DNA of 40,769 nucleotides from Acidimicrobiaceae bacterium (GCA_027314705.1 DAHVAJ010000039.1:1-40769), one strand, 5' to 3'; shown: positions 11,830 to 20,921, numbered from the stretch's first letter. Notes: generated by a model from the sequence alone, not told the origin. Translations and numbers: made by a program.

Positions 11830-12338
11830 TCGCCCGGTCCCGCCACCGGCGGGACCGGTGTGGCCGCGGTCTTCTTGGCCGGGGCCTTCTTGGCCGGAGC
11901 CTTCTTGGCCGCGGTCTTCTTGGCCGGAGCCTTCTTCGCCGGAGCCGTCTTGGCCGCGGTCTTCTTGGCCGCGGTCTTCTTGGCCGCGGTCTTCTTGGCG
12001 GGAGCCTTTTTGGCCGGGGCCTTCTTGGCCGCGCTCTTCTTGGCCGGGGCGCCCGACCGGCCGAGCACGGTGGCCACCTGCCGGGCCAGGTCCTCGAGGC
12101 TGGCCACGCCGAGCGTCTCGAGCTGCCGGTTGACCTCGGTGCGGATCTGGGCCACCAGCGCCTCGCTGCTCTTGCGGCTGCGCTCGAGGAGCTCATCCAC
12201 CCGGGCCCGGGCGTCACCCCCCTGCAGCTCCCCGCTCTGCACCAGGTCGGAGACGAGCTCCTCGGCCCGCCTGCGGGTCATGTTGGTGAAGGCGATGCCG
12301 GCGTCGATGTAGCGCTGGAGCGCGTCGTTGTTGGCCAT
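11826..12338 (-). CDS. Phasin-like protein with histone H1-like Lys/Ala repeat tail
   Basis: 170 residues from an ATG at 12338. Residues 1-92 form an acidic, helical domain ([55 protein letters not shown]) resembling phasin or PhaF/PhaI granule-associated proteins. Residues 95-160 are about thirteen (A/P)AKK-type units, a positively charged tail like that of histone H1, Hc1 or Pseudomonas PhaF. Such proteins bind DNA non-specifically; in PhaF the tail links polyhydroxyalkanoate granules to the nucleoid. No PHA synthase is in the window, so a nucleoid role is equally likely. A TAGTCT box exactly six bases upstream suggests a leaderless mRNA, and the stop overlaps the proposed CTG start of tlyA, so it heads the tlyA-nadK-recN-pyrG block. 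Confidence 0.82.
   Translation of the reverse strand: MANNDALQRYIDAGIAFTNMTRRRAEELVSDLVQSGELQGGDARARVDELLERSRKSSEALVAQIRTEVNRQLETLGVASLEDLARQVATVLGRSGAPAKKSAAKKAPAKKAPAKKTAAKKTAAKKTAAKTAPAKKAPAKKTAAKKAPAKKAPAKKTAATPVPPVAGPGD
11856..12055. repeat. Degenerate 12-15 bp repeats encoding the (A/P)AKK tail
   Basis: On the plus strand GCCTTCTTGGCCG- and GTCTTCTTGGCCG-type units recur about thirteen times. They are in frame with the phasin-like gene on the minus strand and encode its Lys/Ala tail, so they are likely to vary in copy number. Confidence 0.85.
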
Positions 12339-12344
12339 CGCCCC

Positions 12345-12350
12345 AGACTA
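12345..12350 (-). promoter_or_regulatory. Putative -10 box (TAGTCT) of a leaderless promoter for the phasin-like gene
   Basis: TAGTCT on the minus strand, six bases, then the ATG at 12338. It lies in the 65-base gap after the HAD gene and is the best candidate promoter of the tlyA-nadK-recN block. Confidence 0.6.
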
Positions 12351-12403
12351 CCGGGAGTGCTTGCTGGCGACAGGCACGGGGCCGGCGGGCCGGCGGGCCG
12401 ACC

Positions 12404-13197
12404 TCACCCGTCGAGGACCCGGCCGACGAGCGTGGGGAGGTCGGCGGCCCGCAGGGCCACCGGGCAGGCCCGGGCCGGGGTGCCCGGGGCGGTGACGCCC
12501 GAGTCGACCAGCGCGAAGGGGATGCCCAGCCGCTCGGCCAGCCGGCCGTCGGTGTCGGGCTGGTCCCCCACCAGCACCACCCCGTCGGCCCCGTCGGCGA
12601 AGCCGAACTGCCGGCGGAGGAGGGCGGCCAGGGGGGCGTGGGGTTTGCCGGCCACCTCGGGGGTCACCCCCGAGGCCGTGGCCACCGCGGCGACCAGGGC
12701 CCCGGACCCCGGCTGGAGACCCTCGGGGGTCGGATGGGTCGGGTCCACGTTGGTGGCCACGAGCCGGCCCGACGACCGCGCCGCGTCGGCGGTCGAGGCC
12801 AGGGTGGCGAAGTCGAAGTGGTGGCTCCACCCCACCACGGCGGCGTGGTGGGGCCCGGCCTCGCTGGTGCGGACACCCCGGTCGGCGAGGGCCTCGGCCA
12901 TGCCGTCCTCGGCCAGCATGCGTACGGTCTGCCCGGGCTCGAGCAGGGAGGCGGCGGCCCGGGCCGAGGTCACGAGGTCGGAGGCCACGGCCTCGATGCC
13001 GATGCGGGCCAGCCGGGCGAGCAGGGTGCCGGTCGTGGGGGCCGAGTTGTTGGTGGCGAAGGCCACCCGCGCCCCCCGCGCCCGTAGCAGGGCCACGGCC
13101 CCGGCGGCGTCGCCGAGCGGCTCACCGGTCAGCCACACCACCCCGTCGAGGTCGATGATCCAGAGACCGGCCGCGGCGAAGGCCGGTCCGGCGTCGT

Positions 13198-13201
<4 letters not shown>
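12404..13201 (-). CDS. HAD-superfamily hydrolase, subfamily IIA (NagD-like)
   Basis: 265 residues from a GTG at 13201 that overlaps the TGA of the desaturase (GTGA); frame further upstream lies within the desaturase and is a shadow. The nucleophile motif DLDGVVW is at 17-23, motif II is ATNNSAPT, followed by a C2-type cap and then GKPHAP and [19 protein letters not shown] with the metal-binding Asp residues. The HAD-IIA family includes NagD, 4-nitrophenylphosphatase and phosphoglycolate phosphatases. The substrate here is unknown. In many actinobacteria a HAD-IIA gene lies just upstream of tlyA, and here it precedes the phasin-like gene and tlyA, which fits that arrangement. Confidence 0.88.
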
Positions 13202-14379
<1,178 letters not shown>

Positions 14380-14448
14380 GGGAGTGGTGCGCCGCCTGCC
14401 GACGACGACACCGGAAGCGTACCCGACCGGTTCCGCGGGACGGTCGGA

Positions 14449-15570
14449 TCAGGTGACGTAGAGGTCCCCGGTCGGGCCTTCGACGATCCGGATCGAGGTG
14501 AGCCCGGTCGGGGCCGGGCCGTTCTCGACGGCCCCCGTCCTGGCGTTGAACTCCGAGCCGTGGCACGGGCAGGCGATGATCCGGGCCGAGGGGGCGTAGC
14601 CGACGGTGCAGCCGGCGTGGGGGCAGACGGCGTCGAAGGCCACGAACTCCCCGGCCGTCGGCTGGATGACGAGGGCCGGGTCGCCGCTGCCCGGGTCGGT
14701 GAAGGACGCCGAGCCCCCGACGGGCACGTCCGTGGCCGGCCCGATCTTGGTCCCCTTGGGCACCGCCGCGGTCGTCGAGGTCGTGGCGCCGGGGGCGGTG
14801 GTGGTGGACGGCGCCGCCGTGGTCGCCGTGGCCCCGCCGCCCAGGGACAGGGCGCTGGACCCCGAGGTCGGGGCCGGCGCGAAGAGGCGTCCCAGCCCGG
14901 CGACCACCCCGGCCAGCACCACCACGGCGGCGGCCACGACGCCGGCCACCACGCCGGTCGAGACGACCTCTCGACGGGGGACGCCGCGGACCCGGGGCGC
15001 GGCCGCCGCGACGGCTCGCTGGGCGGCCAGCCAGGTGTCGAGTGCCGGCGCCCCGCCCGCCCCGACCAGCACCAGCGGCGTCCAGGCGAAGAGGAAGACG
15101 ATGTCCGAGCCCGTGTAGAAGGGCCGGGCATGGAAGCTCACGGCCAGGAACAGGCCGAACGAGAGGAGGACCCCGCCGGCCGCGGCCACCCGGGTGAGCA
15201 GGCCGAGGAGCGCTCCCGTCCCGATGGCCACCTCGGCCAGGGCGATGAGCACGCCGACGAGCGACGCCATCGGGACCAGGTGGCCGAGGAGCCCGTGGAT
15301 GGGGCTGGTGCGGGCCGCCCCGGCCAGCTGGGCGTGGATGGAGTTCGGGCTGGCGGTGCGCAGGAAGTCCGGGTTGGCCAGCTTCTGGAGACCGGCGAAG
15401 AGGAAGGTCACCCCGAGGAAGAGGCGCAGCGGAACCAGGTACCAGCCGACGGCCACGGTGCCGTCGGGGCCGCGCACCTGCCACTGGTCGCCCGGGCCGG
15501 GGGCCCGGGGGGCGTCGGGCACGACACGCTGGGAGGCCGCCAGGGCCCGGCGCTGTGCGTTGGATGTCAT
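14449..15570 (-). CDS. DoxX-family membrane domain fused to a Rieske [2Fe-2S] domain
   Basis: 373 residues. The ATG at 15570 is preferred over an in-frame TTG at 15591 because a GGAGGA ribosome site lies between them, seven bases before the ATG. Residues about 40-185 form a four-helix DoxX/TQO-like domain (LRLFLGVTFLFAGLQKLANP). One more membrane helix near 210-235 and a Thr/Ala/Gly-rich linker lead to a C-terminal Rieske domain at about 275-373. Rieske ligands are Cys316, His318, Cys334 and His337, with Cys321 and Cys336 placed for the stabilising disulfide. The layout predicts an extracytoplasmic Rieske centre tethered to a quinone-type membrane domain. Electron flow to or from a partner is likely but unidentified; the neighbouring desaturase is one candidate. 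Confidence 0.88.
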   Translation of the reverse strand: MTSNAQRRALAASQRVVPDAPRAPGPGDQWQVRGPDGTVAVGWYLVPLRLFLGVTFLFAGLQKLANPDFLRTASPNSIHAQLAGAARTSPIHGLLGHLVPMASLVGVLIALAEVAIGTGALLGLLTRVAAAGGVLLSFGLFLAVSFHARPFYTGSDIVFLFAWTPLVLVGAGGAPALDTWLAAQRAVAAAAPRVRGVPRREVVSTGVVAGVVAAAVVVLAGVVAGLGRLFAPAPTSGSSALSLGGGATATTAAPSTTTAPGATTSTTAAVPKGTKIGPATDVPVGGSASFTDPGSGDPALVIQPTAGEFVAFDAVCPHAGCTVGYAPSARIIACPCHGSEFNARTGAVENGPAPTGLTSIRIVEGPTGDLYVT

Positions 15571-15577
15571 GGCATGG

Positions 15578-15583
15578 TCCTCC
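15578..15583 (-). promoter_or_regulatory. Ribosome binding site deciding the DoxX-Rieske start
   Basis: GGAGGA on the minus strand, seven bases before the ATG at 15570 and downstream of the alternative TTG at 15591, so it selects the ATG. Confidence 0.8.
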
Positions 15584-15631
15584 GGCGGCAATCTACCGGG
15601 CGCCCGCCTGGGGCGGGGTCGGTGGCGGCAC

Positions 15632-15637
15632 TAGGGT
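15632..15637 (+). promoter_or_regulatory. Putative -10 box (TAGGGT) of a leaderless promoter
   Basis: TAGGGT followed by exactly six bases and the GTG at 15644, in the 73-base divergent gap with the DoxX-Rieske gene. Confidence 0.55.
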
Positions 15638-15643
15638 GGGTGC

Positions 15644-16051
15644 GTGGACCAGGCCACTGCCACCGTCGCCGTCGCCGCTCCGCCAGCCGAGCGCCCGGCG
15701 GGCGACCGGTTGATGCGCCGGCTCCTCCGGATCCCCGAGGCCGGTCCCAAGGTGCGCGAGTCGGAGACGCACCGCATCTTCGGCATCTCCATCCTCCTCT
15801 CGGCCACCCGCTGCCTGCTCAGCTACATCGTGCTGCCCATCGTGCTCCCGGCCGTGGGGCTGGCCCGGGGCGTCGGTCCGGCCATCGGGATCCCCGTCGG
15901 GGTCCTGGCCCTCGTCTTCGACTACCGCGGGATCCGTCGCTTCTGGCTGGCCGACCACCACAACCGCTGGGCCTTCACCGCCCTCTACGCCGTGGTCGGC
16001 ACCCTGGTGGCCGTGCTGGTGGCCATCGACGTGGCCGGCCTCCTGCCCTGA
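15644..16051 (+). CDS. Small membrane protein of unknown function
   Basis: 135 residues from a GTG at 15644. A Pro/Ala-rich cytoplasmic N-terminus is followed by RRLLRIPEAGPKVRESETHR and then three membrane segments at about 46-68, 74-93 and 111-133, with FDYRGIRRFWLADHHNRW in the loop between the last two. I recognise no named family. The Arg/His-rich loop DYRGIRRFWLADHHNRWAF may be the functional part. The gene is divergent from the DoxX-Rieske gene and 48 bases upstream of a VOC gene, with which it may be cotranscribed. A leaderless-type TAGGGT box supports the start. Confidence 0.75.
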   Translation: MDQATATVAVAAPPAERPAGDRLMRRLLRIPEAGPKVRESETHRIFGISILLSATRCLLSYIVLPIVLPAVGLARGVGPAIGIPVGVLALVFDYRGIRRFWLADHHNRWAFTALYAVVGTLVAVLVAIDVAGLLP

Positions 16052-16099
16052 CCGACCCGGGCGTCCGACCCGCCCGGGTGCCCGACCACCGGAGGTCCC

Positions 16100-16573
16100 G
16101 TGCTCACCGACGGCATCCACCACGTGGCCACGCTCACCGCCGACACCGACCGGCTCCACGCCTTCTACCGCGAGGTGTTCGAGGCCGAGGTGGTCCGGGA
16201 CGGCCCCGAGGTCGAGGGCCGGGGCGGGGTCCGACTGTCGGTCGTGCGGATCGGTCCCGCCACCGAGCTCAACGTCTTCGAGATCGCCGGCAACACCGAG
16301 GCGGACCGCCAGACCCCCATCTTCGGCCGCGGCCGCCTCGACCACCTCGGGCTCCGGGCTGCGTCCCTCCCCGCCTTCGAGACCATCCGGGACCGGCTGA
16401 TGGCCCGGGGGGCGGCCGACTCGTTCGTCACCGACTTCGGCCCCGTGCTGTCCGTCTTCTTCCGTGACCCCGACGGTCTCGAGGGCGAGGTGTGCGCGGA
16501 CAACCCCGACGCCGTCCCCGGCGTCCACCACCCGCCCGGCACCCCGGCCGTCCGGTACACGGGCGGCGACTGA
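16100..16573 (+). CDS. VOC-superfamily (glyoxalase/dioxygenase fold) protein
   Basis: 157 residues from a GTG at 16100 preceded by GGAGG seven bases upstream. Two betaalphabetabetabeta modules are recognisable. Metal-ligand positions are plausible at His7/His8 (DGIHHVATLT), Glu in LNVFEIAGN, His in RLDHLGLRA and Glu in LEGEVCADN. Members include glyoxalase I, extradiol dioxygenases and antibiotic-binding proteins; the substrate here cannot be inferred. The length fits a single-domain VOC protein. It sits between two genes of unknown function on the plus strand. Confidence 0.85.
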   Translation: MLTDGIHHVATLTADTDRLHAFYREVFEAEVVRDGPEVEGRGGVRLSVVRIGPATELNVFEIAGNTEADRQTPIFGRGRLDHLGLRAASLPAFETIRDRLMARGAADSFVTDFGPVLSVFFRDPDGLEGEVCADNPDAVPGVHHPPGTPAVRYTGGD

Positions 16574-16636
16574 GCCGGGCCGACGGCGCCCGGCCCCGGC
16601 ACCCGCGCCGCCGGGCGCCCCGACCGAGGAGCCCCG

Positions 16637-17383
16637 ATGCCACCCAGCGACCCCACACCCCGGCCCGCCGGCCGGCCGCCCGGTGCCGCCGGGCCGACCC
16701 GCGACGCGCTCCACCGGGTCGCCACCCATGTCCTGGCCCGCGCCCGGGCCGCCCACGACGGCCGGTTCGGCCTCCGGGTCACCCCCGGGGGCATCGGCAC
16801 CCCCGCCTTCGGGCCCGACGGCACCGTCCTCCGGCTGGCCGGCACCGTCCTCGTCCTCGAGGACCGGCCCGGGGCCGGCGGCGGGACCGAGGCCCTGGAG
16901 CTCACCGGCCGGTCGCTGGGCGACGCCGCCGTCTTCGCCGGGGTGGACCTGGCCGCTCCGTTCGCCCCCGGCGCGGACGCCCCGCCGGTGGGCGACGCCG
17001 CCGCCGCCCTCGCCCTCGACCCTCCCACCGCCCGGGCCCTCCTCGACGGGTACCGGCTCGGGGCGGCCGTCCTCGACCGCCTCGTCCCCGGCCTCCGCAC
17101 GCCCTCGGTGGCCCAGCTCTGGCCCGAGCACTTCGACCTGGCCCTCGACGCCGACACCCCGGCCGGCCGGGTCACCCTCGGCGTCTCCCCCGGCGACGGC
17201 GGCCACCCGGCCCCCTACCTCTACGTCAGTCCCTGGGAACCGGCCCGACCCGGAGACCCGGCCTACTGGAACGCCCGGTTCGGCGCGCTGGCGGCCTGGT
17301 CCGAGGTCCTCACCACAGGGGACCCGGTGGCGACCGGCGGCGCCTTCTTCCGCCGCGGTCTCGACCTGCTGGCCGGGTCCTGA
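16637..17383 (+). CDS. Conserved actinobacterial protein of unknown function
   Basis: 248 residues from an ATG at 16637 with GAGGAG eight bases upstream. It has no membrane segment or signal peptide. Visible features are RDALHRVATHVLARARAAHDGRFGLRVT near the N-terminus, QLWPEHFDLALD around 175, GVSPGDGGHPAPYLYVSPWE around 200 and YWNARFGA near the C-terminus. The WPEHFD and SPGD...PYLYV motifs look like a conserved active-site or binding surface, and I have a sense of similar unnamed proteins in other actinobacteria, but I cannot name the family or function. It ends 24 bases before the convergent glutaredoxin-like gene. Confidence 0.75.
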   Translation: MPPSDPTPRPAGRPPGAAGPTRDALHRVATHVLARARAAHDGRFGLRVTPGGIGTPAFGPDGTVLRLAGTVLVLEDRPGAGGGTEALELTGRSLGDAAVFAGVDLAAPFAPGADAPPVGDAAAALALDPPTARALLDGYRLGAAVLDRLVPGLRTPSVAQLWPEHFDLALDADTPAGRVTLGVSPGDGGHPAPYLYVSPWEPARPGDPAYWNARFGALAAWSEVLTTGDPVATGGAFFRRGLDLLAGS

Positions 17384-17407
17384 TCCGGGGACCGACCCGC
17401 CGCCGGT

Positions 17408-17767
17408 TCAGCCCGCGGCGTCCTCCGCGTCCCGGGCGTCGCCGGACCGACCCGCCGCCGTCGGGCGGCGCGGCCACCACCGCCGGGCCGGCACGGGCTC
17501 GATCCCGGCGGTCCGGGCCAGGGCGACCACGCCGGCGGCGGACGGGTTGACGAGCACCGTCCCGGCCACGTCCACGGTGGGGACCGTCTCGGTGCCGGCG
17601 GCGTGGGCCCGCACGAAGGCGGCCGCCGCCGGGTCCTGCCAGATGTCGACCTCGTCGACTGGCAGGCCGGCCCGGCGCAGGCCGTGGCGCAGGACGGCGC
17701 AGAACGGGCAGCCCGGGCGACGGTAGACGACGACCCGGGGCGGCGACCCGCCGGGGTCGGCGCTCAC
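17408..17767 (-). CDS. Glutaredoxin-like protein
   Basis: 119 residues from a GTG at 17767 that overlaps the stop of the SDR gene (GTGA). The thioredoxin-fold core begins VVVYRRPGCPFCAVLRHGL with the CPFC active site at 20-23, and ETVPTVDV supplies the cis-Pro loop. An Arg/Pro/Ala-rich tail after about residue 90 is an unusual addition. It probably acts as a dithiol oxidoreductase using mycothiol or glutathione-like thiols. Coupling to a dehydrogenase of the metabolic block is positional evidence only. Confidence 0.85.
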   Translation of the reverse strand: MSADPGGSPPRVVVYRRPGCPFCAVLRHGLRRAGLPVDEVDIWQDPAAAAFVRAHAAGTETVPTVDVAGTVLVNPSAAGVVALARTAGIEPVPARRWWPRRPTAAGRSGDARDAEDAAG

Positions 17768-18606
17768 CCCGACCGCCAGTCGGGATGGAGCCCCTCGACG
17801 AGGGCCAGCTTCTGGGCCCGCACCGTCTGGCCGTTCTCCAGCGCGCCGGGATGGTCGGCCATCCAGGCGATGGCCGACCCGGGCACCGAGGGCGGCGCGC
17901 CCCGGTACCGGCCGACCAGCCCGAGGGCCTCGGCGTTCACCTGTTGCCGCTCGGTCTCGACGTAGCCGGGGTCGACGTTGAAGGCCCGGATGCCCCGGTC
18001 GCCGAGCTCGATGGCGAGCAGCGGTGCGAACCGGTGGAAGGCGGCCTTGGAGGCGGCGTAGGCCACCCCCCAGCCGCCGGTGCCGACCGGCGCGGGGGGA
18101 TCGGCCGTGGCCGTGTGGGAGGTCACGTCGATGATGGTGCCGCCTCCCCGGGCCAGCATCCCGGGCAGGACGGCCCGCACCAGCACGAACTGGGCCACCA
18201 CGTTGGCCTCGAGCTTGGCCGCCAGCTGTTCCACGGCGAGGTCGACGATGGGGACCATGCTCCCCGGCGCGGTGTCCACGGCGTTGTTGACCAGCAGGTC
18301 GACCCCGCCCCAGGCCTCCTCGACCCGGGCCACGGCCGCCTCCAGGGCGACCCGGACGTGGAGGTCGGCGACGAGCTCGAGGGAGCGGCCGCCGGCGGCC
18401 CGGATCGCCTCGGCCGTCTCCTCCAGGCTGCCCGGCAGGGGCCGGCCGCTCCCGGTGTCCGAGTCGTCCCGCCCCTCGCCCCGGCGGGCCGTCCGGCCGG
18501 TGACGGCCACGTCCCAACCGGCGGCGGCGAGGGCCAGGGCGGTGGCCCGTCCGATCCCCCGGGTGGCCCCGGTGACGAGGGCACGGCGGGTCGGCGGGTC
18601 GGCCAT
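17764..18606 (-). CDS. Short-chain dehydrogenase/reductase (SDR)
   Basis: 280 residues from the ATG at 18606; open frame continues upstream but without SDR similarity. The cofactor motif TGATRGIG is at 12-19, NNAVDT replaces the usual NNAG, and the catalytic Tyr/Lys pair is in YAASKAAFHRF with the Ser in IDVTSHTA. An insert of about 20 Arg/Gly/Asp/Ser-rich residues (RRGEGRDDSDTGSGRP) follows the second strand. It probably oxidises or reduces a hydroxyl/keto group with NAD(P). It is divergent from a second SDR gene across 115 bases and coupled to the glutaredoxin-like gene. Confidence 0.88.
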   Translation of the reverse strand: MADPPTRRALVTGATRGIGRATALALAAAGWDVAVTGRTARRGEGRDDSDTGSGRPLPGSLEETAEAIRAAGGRSLELVADLHVRVALEAAVARVEEAWGGVDLLVNNAVDTAPGSMVPIVDLAVEQLAAKLEANVVAQFVLVRAVLPGMLARGGGTIIDVTSHTATADPPAPVGTGGWGVAYAASKAAFHRFAPLLAIELGDRGIRAFNVDPGYVETERQQVNAEALGLVGRYRGAPPSVPGSAIAWMADHPGALENGQTVRAQKLALVEGLHPDWRSG

Positions 18607-18613
18607 GTCCCTG

Positions 18614-18619
18614 TGTCTA
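18614..18619 (-). promoter_or_regulatory. Possible -10 box (TAGACA) upstream of the minus-strand SDR
   Basis: TAGACA on the minus strand, seven bases before the ATG at 18606, in the divergent SDR-SDR gap. It is one base off the spacing seen elsewhere and has A at the last position, so it is weak. Confidence 0.3.
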
Positions 18620-18721
18620 CCAGAGGTGCGCTCCGACGGTGCCCGTTCCCGGCCGGTGTGCAACGATGAGCGGCTGCAGCCGGCACGGGCCGGGCGCCCA
18701 CGGACGACCAGGGGGAACGAC

Positions 18722-19603
18722 ATGGAGGAGCTTTCCGGAAAGGTCGCAGTGGTGACCGGCGGCGCCGGCGGCATCGGGCGGGGCATCGTCCACGCCCTCC
18801 TCGACGAGGGGGCCCGGGTGGTGGTGGCCGACGTCGAGGCCCCGGTGCTCGACCGGGCCGTGGCCGAGCTGGCCGGGCGGGGCGACGTGCGCGGCGTGGT
18901 CACCGACGTCTCCGACCCCGCCGCCGTCGAGGCCCTGGCCGAGCAGGTCTACGACCAGTTCGGCGCCTGTCACCTGCTGTGGAACAACGCCGGGGTGACG
19001 TCGGGCGGCGGCGGCAACCCCTGGGAGCAGGAGCCCAACGACTGGCGGTGGTGCTTCGGCGTCAACGTCTTCGGCACGGCCCACGGCATCCTCTCCTTCG
19101 TGCCCCGGATGCTGGCCGGCGGCGAGGAGGGGGTGGTGGTCACCACCTCGTCGGGCGACGGTGGCATCGCCCCGGTCCCCTACGCCTCCGTCTACGCCTC
19201 GTCCAAGGCGGCCATCAGCTGCCTGACCGAGGCCCTGGCCCACCAGTTCGCGGCCCAGAACACCAACCTGCGGGCCGCCGTCTTCTACCCCTCGGGGGGA
19301 CTGCTCGAGACCGGGCTGTGGGAGGCCCAGCGGAACCGGCCGCCCGAGCTGGCCCGGGTCCGTCCCCGGCCCCCGGCCCCGGGCACGACCTTCGCCGAGT
19401 TCAAGGCCCACCTGGCCGCGGCGGGCCGCCCGACCGACACCGTCGACCTCGACGCGCTCGGCCGGTTCGCCGTCGACGGGGTCAAGGCGGGCCGGTTCGT
19501 CATCAGCCACGGGCTCGACCGGGCCGGGGCCCTCCTGCACGCCCGGGCCGACGCCATCGCCCGCGGTGAGCTGCCCCCCTCGGCCCTCGACGGGCTGGCC
19601 TGA
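18722..19603 (+). CDS. Short-chain dehydrogenase/reductase (SDR)
   Basis: 293 residues from an ATG at 18722 with an AGGGGGA ribosome site about five bases upstream; the frame is open earlier but that part overlaps the divergent SDR. The cofactor site is VTGGAGGIGRG (residues 11-21), Asp36 in VVVADVE suggests NAD(H) preference, the structural motif is NNAGVTSG, and the active site is TSSGDGG with YASSKAAIS. The C-terminal region (ARVRPRPPAPGTTFAEFKAHLAA) is longer than the classical 250-residue SDR and may form a substrate lid. It is 41 bases upstream of the first amidohydrolase, suggesting a joint role in one pathway. Confidence 0.9.
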   Translation: MEELSGKVAVVTGGAGGIGRGIVHALLDEGARVVVADVEAPVLDRAVAELAGRGDVRGVVTDVSDPAAVEALAEQVYDQFGACHLLWNNAGVTSGGGGNPWEQEPNDWRWCFGVNVFGTAHGILSFVPRMLAGGEEGVVVTTSSGDGGIAPVPYASVYASSKAAISCLTEALAHQFAAQNTNLRAAVFYPSGGLLETGLWEAQRNRPPELARVRPRPPAPGTTFAEFKAHLAAAGRPTDTVDLDALGRFAVDGVKAGRFVISHGLDRAGALLHARADAIARGELPPSALDGLA

Positions 19604-19644
19604 CCAGCTACCGTGGTCGGAGCGCCGAACTGCGGGGGGACCAC

Positions 19645-20886
19645 ATGACGACCGAGCACGTGACCGGCGACCGCTACACGGTCATCTCGGCCGACGGTCA
19701 CGCCGGCGGGGACATCGCCGACTACCGTCCCTACCTGGCCGCCCGGTGGCACGACGAGTTCGACGCCTGGGCCGCCACGTACGTCAACCCCTTCGCCGAC
19801 CTGCTGGCCCCGACCGCCTACCGCAGTTGGGACTCGGCCCGGCGCCTGGCCGAGACCGAGGCCGACGGCGTGGTGGCCGAGGTGCTCTTCCCCAACACCG
19901 TGCCCCCCTTCTTCGAGGAGGGCAGCCTGGTGGCCCTGCCGCCCGCCGAGGCCGACTACGAGCGTCGCTGGGCCGGCCTCCAGGCCCACAACCGCTGGCT
20001 GGCCGACTTCTGCGCCGATGCCCCGGGGCGCCGGGCCGGCGTGGTCCAGGTCTTCGCCAACCGGATCGAGGAGGCGGTGGCCGAGGTGCGGTGGGCGGCC
20101 GGGGCGTTCCGCCCCTTCGGTGGCGTGCTCCTGCCCTCGCTCCCGCCGGGCGGGGGGCTCCCGCCCCTGTGGGACCCGGCCTACGAGCCGCTGTGGGACG
20201 CCTGCGAGGAGCTCGACGTGGTGGTGAACATCCACGGCGGCGGCGGACTGCCCGACTACGGCGACCTCGAGGTGGCCCGGGCCATCATGCTGGTGGAGCT
20301 GCCCTGGTTCTCGCACCGGTCGGCCTGGCACCTCATCTTCGGCGGGGTCCTCGAGCGCCACCCGGCCCTGCGGGTCGTCCTCACCGAGCAGGGTCTGGCC
20401 TGGGTGCCCCGGGGGCTCGAGACCCTCGACTGGTTCTACGGGCGCATGACCCTGGGCGGGGCGGCCGAGGCGTCCTTCTTCGGTGTGGCGGCCGAGGGGA
20501 TGTCGCTCACGCCCAGCGAGTACTTCGCCCGCAACTTCTGGGTGGGGGCCAGCTTCCTGCGCTCGACCGAGTCCGCCCTCCGCCACGAGGTCGGCGTGGA
20601 CCGCATCATGTGGGGCTCGGACTACCCGCACTCGGAAGGGTCCTATCCGTACTCGACGCTCGCCCTCCGGGCCGCCTTCGGCGGGGTGGACCCGGCCGAG
20701 ACCCGCCGCATGGTCGAGGACAACGTGGCCGGCGTCTACGGCTTCGACCTCGACGCCCTGCGCCCGGTCGGCGACCGGGTCGGTCCGACGGTGGCCGAGG
20801 TGGCCGCGACCCTGCCCGTCGAGGCGTACCCCTCCGATTCGACCTGCAACGCCTTCGACCGCCACCAGGTGCTGCGCTCCTGGTGA
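19645..20886 (+). CDS. Amidohydrolase-2 family metal-dependent hydrolase or decarboxylase
   Basis: 413 residues from an ATG at 19645 with GGGGGGA just upstream. Motifs run ISADGHAGGDIADYRPYL (Asp-x-His type first metal site), NIHGGGG (middle His), LTEQGLAWVPR and WGSDYPHSEG (catalytic Asp). The family folds as a TIM barrel and includes ACMS decarboxylase, gamma-resorcylate decarboxylase and hydrolases; which reaction applies is not decidable. It has a paralogue at 20922-22199 facing it, with the same ISADGHAG opening, DYRP, the RHPALRVVLTE-type stretch and GVYGFDLD near the C-terminus. A 20-bp tandem duplication covers its last codons and stop. Confidence 0.88.
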   Translation: MTTEHVTGDRYTVISADGHAGGDIADYRPYLAARWHDEFDAWAATYVNPFADLLAPTAYRSWDSARRLAETEADGVVAEVLFPNTVPPFFEEGSLVALPPAEADYERRWAGLQAHNRWLADFCADAPGRRAGVVQVFANRIEEAVAEVRWAAGAFRPFGGVLLPSLPPGGGLPPLWDPAYEPLWDACEELDVVVNIHGGGGLPDYGDLEVARAIMLVELPWFSHRSAWHLIFGGVLERHPALRVVLTEQGLAWVPRGLETLDWFYGRMTLGGAAEASFFGVAAEGMSLTPSEYFARNFWVGASFLRSTESALRHEVGVDRIMWGSDYPHSEGSYPYSTLALRAAFGGVDPAETRRMVEDNVAGVYGFDLDALRPVGDRVGPTVAEVAATLPVEAYPSDSTCNAFDRHQVLRSW

Positions 20887-20915
20887 GCGCCGGCGGCTCC
20901 TGGTGAGCGCCGGCG
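20876..20915. repeat. 20-bp perfect tandem duplication across the amidohydrolase stop codon
   Basis: Two adjacent identical 20-bp units, 20876-20895 and 20896-20915. The first carries the final residues and TGA of the amidohydrolase gene; the second is a noncoding copy between the convergent genes. Confidence 0.92.
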
Positions 20916-20921
20916 GGTCGC

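Noticed and set aside
11856-12055. Possible noncoding repeat array
   Set aside because: The repeats encode the Lys/Ala tail of the phasin-like protein.
17384-17407. Terminator between the convergent genes
   Set aside because: No convincing stem could be drawn in the 24 bases.
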